A stretch of 64,000 nt of DNA, taken from NCBI GenBank assembly GCA_040903745.1, contig JBBDUV010000100.1, positions 1-64,000 on the forward strand, given 5' to 3'. Source of the stretch: M55B112 sp040903745. Lineage in GTDB: Bacteria; Bacteroidota; Bacteroidia; Bacteroidales; GCA-2748055. The translations under genes and the position numbers were made by a program. The notes under the pieces are model-generated. The model saw only the letters and a list, made by a program, of their open reading frames with translations, did no database searches and had not been told where the DNA came from. Of the stretch, positions 44,875 through 53,644 are shown in pieces. How positions within the stretch are numbered: position 1 is the stretch's first letter; each line of letters opens with the position of its first letter.

Positions 44875-45477
44875 CTATTCAGCAAATCTTTTCGCTATTT
44901 CCTTCCAATTAACCACGTTCCAGAATGCACCTATGTAGTCGGGTCTGCGGTTCTGGTAATTCAGATAATAGGCGTGTTCCCAAACGTCGAGTCCGAGGAT
45001 CGGTGTTCCTTTTACCTCGGCAATATCCATGATCGGATTGTCCTGGTTGGGTGTGGAAGAGACCACCAGTTTACCGCCTGATTGTTTTACCAGCCAGGCC
45101 CATCCTGAGCCGAAACGGGTCGCTGCGGCGTTGCTGAACTCATCCTTGAATGCGTCGAACGAACCGAAATCACGGTCGATCGCTGCAGCCAGGTCACCCT
45201 CGGGCGATCCCCCGCTAGTGGGACCCATCACCTCCCAGAAGAGATTGTGGTTGTAGAAACCGCCGCCATTGTTGCGGACAGCTGCCGAATGACCTGAGAT
45301 CCCGGCGAGGATATCTTCAATGGATTTTCCGTCGAGATCCGTTCCTGCCACAGCATCGTTCAGTTTTGTGGTGTACGCGCCATGGTGCTTGGTATGGTGA
45401 ATCTCCATTGTGCGTGCATCGATGTGCGGTTCGAGTGCGTTATAATCGTATTTTAAATCGGGCAATTTGAATGACAT
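44875..45477 (-). CDS. Fe/Mn superoxide dismutase
   Basis: 200 residues, complete. It converts superoxide to oxygen and hydrogen peroxide in the cytoplasm. Metal ligands are His27 (MEIHHTKHH), His77 (GGGFYNHNLFW), Asp164 and His168 (LDVWEHAYYLNYQN). No signal peptide. Iron versus manganese preference cannot be fixed with confidence from these motifs. A strong terminator follows. Its presence shows the organism meets oxygen at least at times. The promoter region at 45478-45590 has no clear TAnnTTTG box. Confidence 0.95.
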   Translation of the reverse strand: MSFKLPDLKYDYNALEPHIDARTMEIHHTKHHGAYTTKLNDAVAGTDLDGKSIEDILAGISGHSAAVRNNGGGFYNHNLFWEVMGPTSGGSPEGDLAAAIDRDFGSFDAFKDEFSNAAATRFGSGWAWLVKQSGGKLVVSSTPNQDNPIMDIAEVKGTPILGLDVWEHAYYLNYQNRRPDYIGAFWNVVNWKEIAKRFAE

Positions 45478-45591
45478 AATGTTATGATTTTTAATGTTTA
45501 TAAAAGTTATTTATCTCTTTCGATGCCTCTGCAAATCTGATCTGTCTTTTTACAGCTACAGTGCATCTTTATTTTTGCTCTTGTATACAGT

Positions 45592-46296
45592 TTATTTAAT
45601 TCTATTGCCCTTGTTATCATAATTCTCAAACGGGAAGTAGTTTAAAACGTCATACTCCCAAACATTCGTTGGAAATATTACCACAAGATTGGCTGTTTTA
45701 TCCCCGATATTTTTAAAAGCATGGGGAACCATAGGTGGAATGTTAACAATGTAAGGTGCAGATATTGTAAAGATTGTGTCGCCCAAAGCATATAATATCT
45801 CCCCTTCAAGTAATACATGTGACTCTTCTCCTTTATGTGTATGCATTGGGGGTGCACCCCCCGGAAAAGTTTCAGTAATTCCAATGACAAGGTTTTGGTA
45901 ACCGTGTTTGTACCCTTCCATGACATGGACATATTCTCCCGGTCCTGGATTTATTGAGGGAAGATCTTCAACTTTAGCTGCATAGTCCTTCCAATTTTTT
46001 AGATCCTTAGTTTCGTAACCTGAAGGAACAGTCCTTCTCTCCAAAACTTTATGATTATGATGCTGGGCATGTAAGTATTCAATAATGGAATCAGGAACAG
46101 TTTTTACTTCTTCAACTAAATTTTCAATTGAAAAAGTCTCTTTTGTTTCAGAGTGGCCATGAGAATGACTTCCTGAACCATGATCATGACTATGTTCTTC
46201 GGTCAATGTTGCTGATTTCGAATTTGATTTTTGGCCACATGAAACCATTCCAAAAGCAACTAATGCTGTAATCGTCAGTGTAATATTACTTTTCAT
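45592..46296 (-). CDS. His-rich cupin-domain lipoprotein
   Basis: 234 residues. An N-terminal lipoprotein signal ends at Cys20 (FGMVSCG). A His-rich stretch follows (EEHSHDHGSGSHSHGHSE, about 33-50) that could bind zinc, nickel or copper. The C-terminal part is a cupin with metal-ligand pattern HTHKGEESHVLLEGE and a second half VNIPPMVPHAFKN. The cupin may be catalytic or a binding module; no substrate can be named. It lies upstream of the superoxide dismutase on the same strand with 114 bases between. A link to metal handling or oxidative stress is only a suggestion from context. Confidence 0.75.
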   Translation of the reverse strand: MKSNITLTITALVAFGMVSCGQKSNSKSATLTEEHSHDHGSGSHSHGHSETKETFSIENLVEEVKTVPDSIIEYLHAQHHNHKVLERRTVPSGYETKDLKNWKDYAAKVEDLPSINPGPGEYVHVMEGYKHGYQNLVIGITETFPGGAPPMHTHKGEESHVLLEGEILYALGDTIFTISAPYIVNIPPMVPHAFKNIGDKTANLVVIFPTNVWEYDVLNYFPFENYDNKGNRIK

Positions 46297-46669
46297 AGTT
46301 TACAAATTTGTTCGTATTAGTTTAATGTGGTACAACTTTCCTGTTAATGCTTGTTTACCGTTTTGTTCCTTGTTTTATTCATCCGTTCTATTGTTATTTG
46401 TAAACAATATAAATAATGAATTGTTCGGTAAAGTTGTTCGGAAAGGCCCCTTGGGTAAAAACATTGGAAAAAGTCTTTTGCAAAAAGACAAAGGCTGGGG
46501 AGGCTTTGCCAAATCAACATCGGGGTAGGCCCGATCAACATCGGAACAGGTTCATGATTTAAAACATAATTCAATTGATCCTTTTTCTTTAGATTTACAA
46601 AATGTACTTAAAGCAGTCAATATATTATCCATCATTATATTATCCATCAATAAATAAAAATCCAACCCC
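46297..46669. other. Intergenic region between divergent cupin and tricorn-like genes
   Basis: 373 bases with the promoters of two divergent genes. A short direct repeat ATCAACATCGG occurs twice near 46515-46545. A 67-codon open frame (46325-46528) has no family resemblance and is not called. Confidence 0.45.
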
Positions 46670-49600
46670 ATGAAATCATCTGTGTATACATCCTCCAGGA
46701 AATTTTTCGGGTCCCCGGCCATCCTTGGAATGCTTTGGATGCTCCTGCCTGCGGAACTTTCAGCAATCGACACGAAAGATACGCGGCTCCTGAGGAACCC
46801 GGCGATCAGCCAACAACATATTGCGTTCATCTATGCAGAGGACCTGTGGATCGCCAATACCGACGGCACCTATCCACGCAGGCTAACGGTCGACGAGGGC
46901 CTGGAGACGAATCCCCATTTTTCGCCGGATGGAAAGCATATTGCATTCAGTGCGGAATATGACGGAAATGTTGATGTTTTCATTTTACCGGTGGAAGGCG
47001 GTGTTCCCCGAAGGCTCACCTGGCACCCGGACCGGGATATTGTTAAGGGTTTTACACCCGACGGCAAAAATGTCCTCTTCCTGTCACGAAGAAATGTCTT
47101 TACCAACCGTTACATGCAGCTCTTCACTGTCCCGCTGGAGGGCGGGTTCCCCGAGCAGCTGGAGATTCCCAATGCTTTCCATGCCTGCTATTCGCCGGAT
47201 GGCCGCTACATGGCCTACACCCCCCTGGCTGATGCCTTCAGGCAGTGGAAAAACTACAGGGGTGGAACAGCTTCAAGAATCTGGCTGTTCTCATTCGATG
47301 ACCATTCAGTTGTGGAGATCCCCAAACCGGAAGGCGGAAGCAACGACATTGAACCGATGTGGATCGGTGACAAGGTGTACTTCCTGAGCGACCGCCATGG
47401 TGAGTTTAACCTTTTTTCTTACGATATCCAGTCGAAAGAGATCGCTCAGCTTACCTATTACGAAGATTTTCCAATCCTGAACGCCTCATTTAGTGACGGA
47501 AAAATCATTTTTGAACAGGCAGGCTACCTGCATACCTTCGACACAGAAGATGCTTTGGCTGCCAAACTCACAGTCGGGATCGCCACCGACCTCCTGGAGC
47601 TCCGTCCGAGGTATGTCAGTGGTGCAAAATATATACGTTCGGCCCACATATCTCCCGATGGCGCGAGGGCCGTGTTTGGTTTCAGGGGTGAGATCATCAC
47701 CGCTCCCGCCGACAAAGGGGATCCGAGAAACATCACCCAATCGCCCGGAAAGCACGACAAATACCCGGCCTGGTCGCCCGACGGAAAACAGATCGCCTAT
47801 ATCTCCGATGCGTATGGGGTCTACCGGCTCTATATCACCCCCCAGGCGGGAAGTCGCGATGGAAAGGTGTTGGAACTTGAGGGGACCGGGTTCTATGCTG
47901 ACCTGCACTGGTCGCCCGATGGGGAAAAAATTTGCTATGTGGACAATGGGCGTAATTTTTATTATATCGATGTCAACACAACCGTTGTTACAAAAATAGA
48001 TGCAGATGAGTTGTTTCCCCCCGGTCCATACAGGGGCATATTTGGTGACTGGTCTGCTGATTCAAAGTGGATCGCCTATACCAGGGTGATGAAAAATAAT
48101 TTCCAGCAGGTCTTTCTCTATTCCCTCGAGGAGGACAAATCATACCCCGTAACGGATGGATTGAGTCATGCCACCGATCCGGTCTTTGACCGTGGAGGCA
48201 AGTACCTCTGGTTCTTCGCATCGACCGATGCCGGACCGGTCGTTAATTGGTTTGATCAGTCCAGGGCAGATATGGAGATGACCCGCAACATCTACCTGGT
48301 CACACTTCAAAAAGAGACCCTCTCTCCCCTGGCCAGGGAGAGTGATGAGGTGAAAATTGAGGAGGAGAATGGTGAGGAGGATGCAGCGGCGGCGGATGAC
48401 AAGAAAAAGAAAAAGAGAGACAAGGGGTCCGGGGAAGAGGAAGATGGGACTATAGAAGAAGAAACCGTAATTGATACAGACGGACTGCAACACAGGATCA
48501 TCGATATTCCTGTTGACGCAGGCAGTTATTCCAACCTCGGCTCGAGCGGGGAAGGTGAAATACTATATATCGCAAACAATGATGGGAAAAGGACCATGCA
48601 GAAGTTCACGATTAAAGAGCGGAAGGATGAAGAGGTGGCACCCATCGACAACTACATCCTCTCTGCAGATGGGAAAAAGATGCTCTATGCAAAAGATAAT
48701 CGATATGGAATCGCCGATGCGGGAACAAAACCACCGGCGGATAAGGGCGCGATCAACACCAATGCATTGGAGGTAAAGATCGATCCGGCTTCAGAATGGC
48801 CGCAGATCTTTGACGAAGCGTGGAGGATCAACCGCGATTACTTCTACGATCCGGGTATGCATGGGGCCGACTGGCCCGCGATGAAGGAAAAATATGCGCC
48901 GTTTCTGTCCGACCTGACATGCAGGAGTGATCTCAACCTGGTGATCCAATGGATGTGCAGCGAACTGGGTGTGGGTCACCACAGAAATGGCGGAGGGGAA
49001 AGTCTGAACGAGCCGCCTTCAGTACCCGGCGGATTGCTAGGTATCGACATCAACATTGAAAATGGACGTTACCGTATCACGAAGATCTATGAAGGTCTGA
49101 ACTGGAACCCAAAAATGCGTTCACCGCTGACCGAACCCGGATTGAATGTAAAAGCGGGTGACTATATCCTTTCAATGAACGGTGAGGAAATCAGGGCCGA
49201 AGAAAATTTTTACAAGTATTTTGAAAACAGCGCCGAAAAGATCATCACCCTGAAGGTCGGTCCCAACGCCGATGGTAGCGGCTCACGGGAGATCAGGGCT
49301 GTGCCTGTTAAAAGCGAATACGCACTGAGGAACAGGGACTGGGTTGAGGGGAACCTGAAAAAGGTACATGAGGCCACCGGCGGACAGGTGGCGTATGTGT
49401 ATGTACCCAACACAGCCGGGGCGGGACATGAATACTTCAAGCGCTACTTCTTTCCACAGGCCGACAAGAAGGCCATAATCGTAGATGAGCGGTTCAACGG
49501 CGGCGGGTCACTGGCCGACTATTACATCGACATTCTGATGCGTCCCTACCAGGCACACTGGCACACACGGTATACCAACGATCTGAAAACACCAAGTGCA

Positions 49601-49987
49601 TCGATCCAGGGTCCCAAGGTGATGCTGATCGATGAAACGGCTGGATCGGGCGGCGATATGCTGCCCTGGATGTTCAGAAAATTCGATGTCGGCACCCTGG
49701 TTGGAAAACGCACCTGGGGAGGTCTCGTTGGCATCCTCGGCTTTCCGGAGCTGATGGATGGTGGTTTCGTAACAGCCCCCAACGTGGCGATCTGGACCGA
49801 AGATGGGTTTATCGTTGAAAATGTGGGTGTACCGCCGGATATCGAGGTTGAACAATGGCCGGCAGAGGTTATCAGGGGACACGACCCCCAGCTTGAAAAG
49901 GCGATAGAGATTATTTTAGAGCAGCTTGAATTAAATCCACCCAGGGAGCCTGTAAGACCTCCTTTCCCTGTAAGGGTAAGGAAATAA
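46670..49987 (+). CDS. Tricorn-like S41 protease with beta-propeller
   Basis: 1105 residues, with a hydrophobic N-terminal export signal to about 32. WD40-like propeller repeats follow (FSPDGKHIAFSAEYDG, WSPDGKQIAYISDAYG and others, about 45-560), then a Lys/Glu-rich insertion (about 565-610), a tricorn core with VGHHRNGG (His), a PDZ-like segment (GDYILSMNGEEI), and an S41 protease domain with the nucleophile Ser in DETAGSGGDMLPW and VENVGVPPDIEVE near the end. It would degrade peptides, probably in the periplasm. The acidic/basic insertion (EEENGEEDAAAADDKKKKKR) is longer than I would expect in this family. Confidence 0.92.
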   Translation: MKSSVYTSSRKFFGSPAILGMLWMLLPAELSAIDTKDTRLLRNPAISQQHIAFIYAEDLWIANTDGTYPRRLTVDEGLETNPHFSPDGKHIAFSAEYDGNVDVFILPVEGGVPRRLTWHPDRDIVKGFTPDGKNVLFLSRRNVFTNRYMQLFTVPLEGGFPEQLEIPNAFHACYSPDGRYMAYTPLADAFRQWKNYRGGTASRIWLFSFDDHSVVEIPKPEGGSNDIEPMWIGDKVYFLSDRHGEFNLFSYDIQSKEIAQLTYYEDFPILNASFSDGKIIFEQAGYLHTFDTEDALAAKLTVGIATDLLELRPRYVSGAKYIRSAHISPDGARAVFGFRGEIITAPADKGDPRNITQSPGKHDKYPAWSPDGKQIAYISDAYGVYRLYITPQAGSRDGKVLELEGTGFYADLHWSPDGEKICYVDNGRNFYYIDVNTTVVTKIDADELFPPGPYRGIFGDWSADSKWIAYTRVMKNNFQQVFLYSLEEDKSYPVTDGLSHATDPVFDRGGKYLWFFASTDAGPVVNWFDQSRADMEMTRNIYLVTLQKETLSPLARESDEVKIEEENGEEDAAAADDKKKKKRDKGSGEEEDGTIEEETVIDTDGLQHRIIDIPVDAGSYSNLGSSGEGEILYIANNDGKRTMQKFTIKERKDEEVAPIDNYILSADGKKMLYAKDNRYGIADAGTKPPADKGAINTNALEVKIDPASEWPQIFDEAWRINRDYFYDPGMHGADWPAMKEKYAPFLSDLTCRSDLNLVIQWMCSELGVGHHRNGGGESLNEPPSVPGGLLGIDINIENGRYRITKIYEGLNWNPKMRSPLTEPGLNVKAGDYILSMNGEEIRAEENFYKYFENSAEKIITLKVGPNADGSGSREIRAVPVKSEYALRNRDWVEGNLKKVHEATGGQVAYVYVPNTAGAGHEYFKRYFFPQADKKAIIVDERFNGGGSLADYYIDILMRPYQAHWHTRYTNDLKTPSASIQGPKVMLIDETAGSGGDMLPWMFRKFDVGTLVGKRTWGGLVGILGFPELMDGGFVTAPNVAIWTEDGFIVENVGVPPDIEVEQWPAEVIRGHDPQLEKAIEIILEQLELNPPREPVRPPFPVRVRK

Positions 49988-49989
49988 TG

Positions 49990-50145
49990 GCGCCCGCTAC
50001 AGACATGGCACCCCTAGCGGGGCTAGACATGGCGCCCCCAGCGGGGCTGGTCGGGGCGAAATGTCTGTAGAACAATCTGCTCATCTGGAACCTCCAGCTC
50101 CGGAGGAGCGACATGTCCAGCCCCGTTAGGGGCGAAATGTCTGTA
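49990..50145. repeat. Hairpin-repeat cluster 12
   Basis: Five or so hairpins, GCCCC/GGGGC and GCTCC/GGAGC types, inverted on the left and direct on the right, with a spacer containing CTGCTCATCTGGAACC. It begins within five bases of the protease stop codon and ends just before the ychF promoter region (TATCTTTA at 50154). Confidence 0.93.
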
Positions 50146-50196
50146 AAAAAACCTATCTTTACTGCCCGAATAAACATCAAAAAATCATCAGACCAA

Positions 50197-51519
50197 ATGG
50201 CCCTTAAATGTGGAATCATCGGCATCGCCAATGTAGGAAAATCGACCCTCTTCAATTGCATGTCAAACACCAAGGTAGAAACCTCCAGCTTTGCTTTCAC
50301 CACCAACAAATCGAACCTCGGGATCGTGGATGTGCCCGATCCGCGGCTCTACAACCTGGAGAACTTTCAACCCACCGAAAAGATCATCCCGGCCACCGTG
50401 GAGATCGTGGATATACCCGGACTGGCACGTGGCGCCAACAAGGGAGAGGGTGTCGGGAACCAGTTCCTCACCGACATCCGCAACACCGATGCACTGATCC
50501 ATGTGCTGCGCTGCTTCGACGATGAGGAACTGCCACATATCGAGGGATCGGTGAACCCGGTGCGCGACATTGAGACGATCAACCTGGAGCTCCAGGTGAA
50601 GGACCTCGAATCGGTGGAGAAGAAGATCACCAGGCTGGAGAAGCTGGCCAAGACGGGTGACAAGGATGCCAGGCGCGGGATCGAGGTGTTGCAGGTCTAC
50701 AGGGACCACCTGGAAAATTTTCAGAACGCCGCCACAGCACCGGTGAGCGAGACTGACAAAAAATATATCGACGACCTCTTCCTCCTCACTGGCAAACCAA
50801 TACTGTACGTCTGCAACGTCGACGATGCCAGCGCCACCACCGGCAACAAATATGTGGATCAGGTAAAGGAATTTCTGGGTTTGGAGACCGGAACAGCGGT
50901 CGCCGGCAATGGGACCGCAGCAGAGGGTGCAGGCGGTGGAGCTGCCGGAGCCGGGAAAGCTGGAGTGAAAGGTTCAGCAACCGGGGCTGGCAGTGCAGGA
51001 GTTGCAGGGACCCAAAGCGCAAGTGCCCGAAGGACAACAGGAGGCGCATCCGGAGCTGGAAAAGCAAGCGCAGGAAAAGCAGGAGCTTCAGAAGATCCGT
51101 CAGCAGCAAACGCCGGTCCGGAAGTTCTGGTGCTGGCCGCGCGACTCGAGGAGGAGATCGCAGAGCTGGACAAAGATGACCGGGCGGAGTTTCTGGCCGA
51201 TGCCGGTCTCACCGAACCCGGCGTGGACAAGCTGATACGCTCCGCCTATGCCATGCTCAATCTGATGTCGTTTTTTACCGTGGGACCGAAGGAGAACAGG
51301 GCCTGGACCATTAAGCGGGGCATGACCGCACCCCAGGCCGCAGGGGTGATCCACAGCGACCTGGAACGGGGGTTTATCCGTGCCGAGGTGATGAAATACG
51401 ACGATTTTATCACCCTCGGATCAGAAGCGAAATGCAAGGAGGCCGGCAAGCTGGCGATCGAGGGAAAAAACTATGTCGTCAAGGACGGCGACATCCTGCA
51501 TATCAGGTTTAATGTATAG
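50197..51519 (+). CDS. ychF: YchF/Obg-like ATPase with an Ala/Gly-rich insertion
   Basis: 440 residues from ATG 50197 (MALKCGIIGIANVGKSTLFN), the conserved YchF start; the frame upstream is repeat-derived. The P-loop is GIANVGKST (9-17) and switch II DIPGLARGA (72-80). The G4 position reads NVDD (207-210), where YchF proteins typically have NxxE and prefer ATP. A C-terminal TGS domain begins near 360 and ends GDILHIRFNV. The family is about 365 residues long. Here about 77 extra residues (about 231-307), almost all Ala, Gly, Ser and Thr, are inserted between YVDQVKEFLGL and VLVLAARLEEEIAEL. Flanking sequence is fully conserved, so the protein is probably functional. Confidence 0.93.
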   Translation: MALKCGIIGIANVGKSTLFNCMSNTKVETSSFAFTTNKSNLGIVDVPDPRLYNLENFQPTEKIIPATVEIVDIPGLARGANKGEGVGNQFLTDIRNTDALIHVLRCFDDEELPHIEGSVNPVRDIETINLELQVKDLESVEKKITRLEKLAKTGDKDARRGIEVLQVYRDHLENFQNAATAPVSETDKKYIDDLFLLTGKPILYVCNVDDASATTGNKYVDQVKEFLGLETGTAVAGNGTAAEGAGGGAAGAGKAGVKGSATGAGSAGVAGTQSASARRTTGGASGAGKASAGKAGASEDPSAANAGPEVLVLAARLEEEIAELDKDDRAEFLADAGLTEPGVDKLIRSAYAMLNLMSFFTVGPKENRAWTIKRGMTAPQAAGVIHSDLERGFIRAEVMKYDDFITLGSEAKCKEAGKLAIEGKNYVVKDGDILHIRFNV

Positions 51520-51582
51520 TTCAAGCAAGTATTGCGATTTCACCCCACACAACAGAACAATCATGTTCGATTAATAATATCA

Positions 51583-51590
51583 TATATTTG
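51583..51590 (+). promoter_or_regulatory. -7 box TATATTTG upstream of the M14 peptidase
   Basis: Exact TATATTTG in the ychF to M14 interval. A 42-codon frame starting ATG at 51596 follows at once and ends just before the peptidase frame; it has no family resemblance. Confidence 0.45.
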
Positions 51591-51724
51591 CTCAATGAGC
51601 ACAAACAGAACATCATTAACAGGATCTATAAAATACAATTGGCATGCTGCTGATTCTGAAAAACATTTGTACCGCTCCCGAACGAAAGGAGCTTATTGCC
51701 AGTCAATAAAATATACCTGTTAAC

Positions 51725-53344
51725 TTGGTCCGGATAATCTACATACAGTTGTTCCTTCACATTCAAAACAGGGCATCCTCCTGTAAAACAAACTTCCATC
51801 ACCTTAAGGGCAGGACAACTTCCTTTAAGATACCCCTTCATCGCATAAAAACATCACTGCATATCAGTCTGCTGGTCTTTTTCATCAGCACCACCACCCT
51901 CCATGCCCAACTCGACCAAACCGACATGGCTGCCGATCTTAATGAAGCACTCACTTTCACGAAGTACCCCACCTACGCGCAGTACGACAGTGTGATGCAC
52001 TATTTTGCCGACAGCTACCCGGAGATCTGCCGGATCGACACCTTCGGCACCAGCATCCAGGGCCGACTGCTGCTGGCGGTGAAAATCTCAGACAATCCAA
52101 ACACCGACGAGGATGAGCCGGCCTTTCTCTACACCTCCACCATGCATGGCGACGAGCTGGTGGGATATGTGCTCTCGCTGCGACTCATTGATTTCATCCT
52201 CAGTAATTACGGGGCCGACCCCGAGATCGACCGGATCGTCGACGAGCTCGAGATCTGGATCAATCCGCTCTCCAATCCTGATGGAGCCTACTACCATGAC
52301 GGGGACACAACCAACAGGGACACCACCGTGGCCTACTCCCGGCGGTACAACCTCAATGGCACAGACCTAAACAGGGATTTTCCCGAAGTGCCCGACGCCA
52401 ACCCGGAAGACCTCTCGTCCGTCGAACCCGAAAATATCCACATGATCCGCTTCCTCGAAAAGCACCGCTTCAACCTCTCGGCCAACATGCACAGCGGCGC
52501 CGAGGTGGTCAACTACCCGTGGGACTATACCTACACGTTGCATCCCGACGACGACTGGTACCGCTTCATCTCGCGCGAGTATGCCGATGGCGTGCACGCT
52601 GTCGAACCAAACTACATGCTCGGGTTTGACAACGGCATCACCAACGGCGCAGTCTGGTACATCATTACCGGCGGAAGGCAGGATTTCGTCAACTACTTCC
52701 TCCACGGCAGGGAGGTGACCCTCGAACTGAGCGACATCAAAAAGCTGCCTTCTGAACTGCTTGACCCCTACTGGAGCTACAACCAGTGGAGCCTCATCAA
52801 CTACATCAGTCAGGCCCGCTACGGCGTCCACGGCAAAGTAACCTGCCGTCGCACCGGCGTTCCCGCGCCAGCGGAAATACGCGTTATGGACCACGACAGC
52901 AACAATTCATGGGTGAGGAGCGACAGTGTGTACGGCAGTTTTTACCGCTACCTGAAGGAGGGGGTGTACGACCTGCTGGTGAGCGCAGAAGGATTTGTGA
53001 GCGACACGGTGTGGAGTGTGGCGGTGTACGACCATCAGCGCACCGAACTGCTGGTGGAGCTCGATAGCCTTGGAACGGGGGATCGCGGGATGGCGCTACA
53101 GCAGGCGTTTGTCTGCTTCCCGAATCCGGCCACCGAAGTGCTGCATCTGCGTGGCAGCAAGCCGTTTGAGCCGGGTGCTCAGCTGGAGGTGTTTGCAGTG
53201 TCGGGTGCACGGGTGCTCACTGAAGCGCTGCGACAGGGGACGCAATTGCACCGGATCGATGTTTCAGGGATGGAGCAGGGAGTGTATCTGCTGCGGATCA
53301 GGAACGGAAGGGAGGTATTCAATCTCCGGTTTGTGAAGCAATAG
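51725..53344 (+). CDS. Secreted M14 zinc carboxypeptidase with type IX sorting domain
   Basis: A signal peptide (ISLLVFFISTTTLHAQ, about residues 47-62) precedes an M14 domain: zinc ligands in STMHGDELVGY and the His in LSANMHSGAE, substrate-binding NGTDLNRDFP, and general base Glu in REVTLELSD. A carboxypeptidase-regulatory-like beta domain follows (VHGKVTCRRTG). The last 75 residues (CFPNPATEVLHLRG to NLRFVKQ) are a type A type IX sorting domain, so the enzyme is probably released or attached at the cell surface. The start is uncertain: the frame opens with TTG 51725 and has no ATG before the signal; ATA AAA ACA lies where a start would be expected. Confidence 0.88.
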   Translation: MVRIIYIQLFLHIQNRASSCKTNFHHLKGRTTSFKIPLHRIKTSLHISLLVFFISTTTLHAQLDQTDMAADLNEALTFTKYPTYAQYDSVMHYFADSYPEICRIDTFGTSIQGRLLLAVKISDNPNTDEDEPAFLYTSTMHGDELVGYVLSLRLIDFILSNYGADPEIDRIVDELEIWINPLSNPDGAYYHDGDTTNRDTTVAYSRRYNLNGTDLNRDFPEVPDANPEDLSSVEPENIHMIRFLEKHRFNLSANMHSGAEVVNYPWDYTYTLHPDDDWYRFISREYADGVHAVEPNYMLGFDNGITNGAVWYIITGGRQDFVNYFLHGREVTLELSDIKKLPSELLDPYWSYNQWSLINYISQARYGVHGKVTCRRTGVPAPAEIRVMDHDSNNSWVRSDSVYGSFYRYLKEGVYDLLVSAEGFVSDTVWSVAVYDHQRTELLVELDSLGTGDRGMALQQAFVCFPNPATEVLHLRGSKPFEPGAQLEVFAVSGARVLTEALRQGTQLHRIDVSGMEQGVYLLRIRNGREVFNLRFVKQ

Positions 53345-53644
53345 CAGCACTGTAACGGTATCAATTTCCAATGATGAGGGGTTCAACTGTTGCAGGGAAT
53401 TCAGGAATAGTTGTAAATTTGCCAAAATTACGCAGTGAAATTACTCAATTGCTCAAATAAACAGGCTCTTCCAGCTTTTTAATTTCCGGCATGCGTAGAA
53501 ACTGTACTTCATCGTTATAGAAAGAACCGGATATCAGATCACAAGCGATTTTGCAATGTAAAAAGTAACAGGAATTCGCAGGAAAGAAAAGCGAGCGAAG
53601 TTTCTCAAATGAGATAATAATTTAAAGCAGGTAAGAAGAAAAAC
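53345..53644. other. Intergenic region with a dispersed motif copy
   Basis: 300 bases. ATTTCCAATGATGAGG at 53364-53379 matches the motif seen at 44512 and, inverted, at 63607 and 63681. No terminator or TAnnTTTG box is evident. Confidence 0.45.

Noticed and set aside
46325..46528. 67-codon frame between the cupin and tricorn-like genes
   Set aside because: It overlaps the divergent promoter region and has no recognisable motif.
50113..50196. N-terminal extension of YchF from an upstream ATG
   Set aside because: The first 28 codons are hairpin-repeat and leader sequence. The conserved YchF N-terminus starts exactly at ATG 50197.
51532..51723. Small open frame between ychF and the M14 peptidase
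   Set aside because: No recognisable sequence. It may be part of the 5' leader of the peptidase, but there is no evidence of translation.
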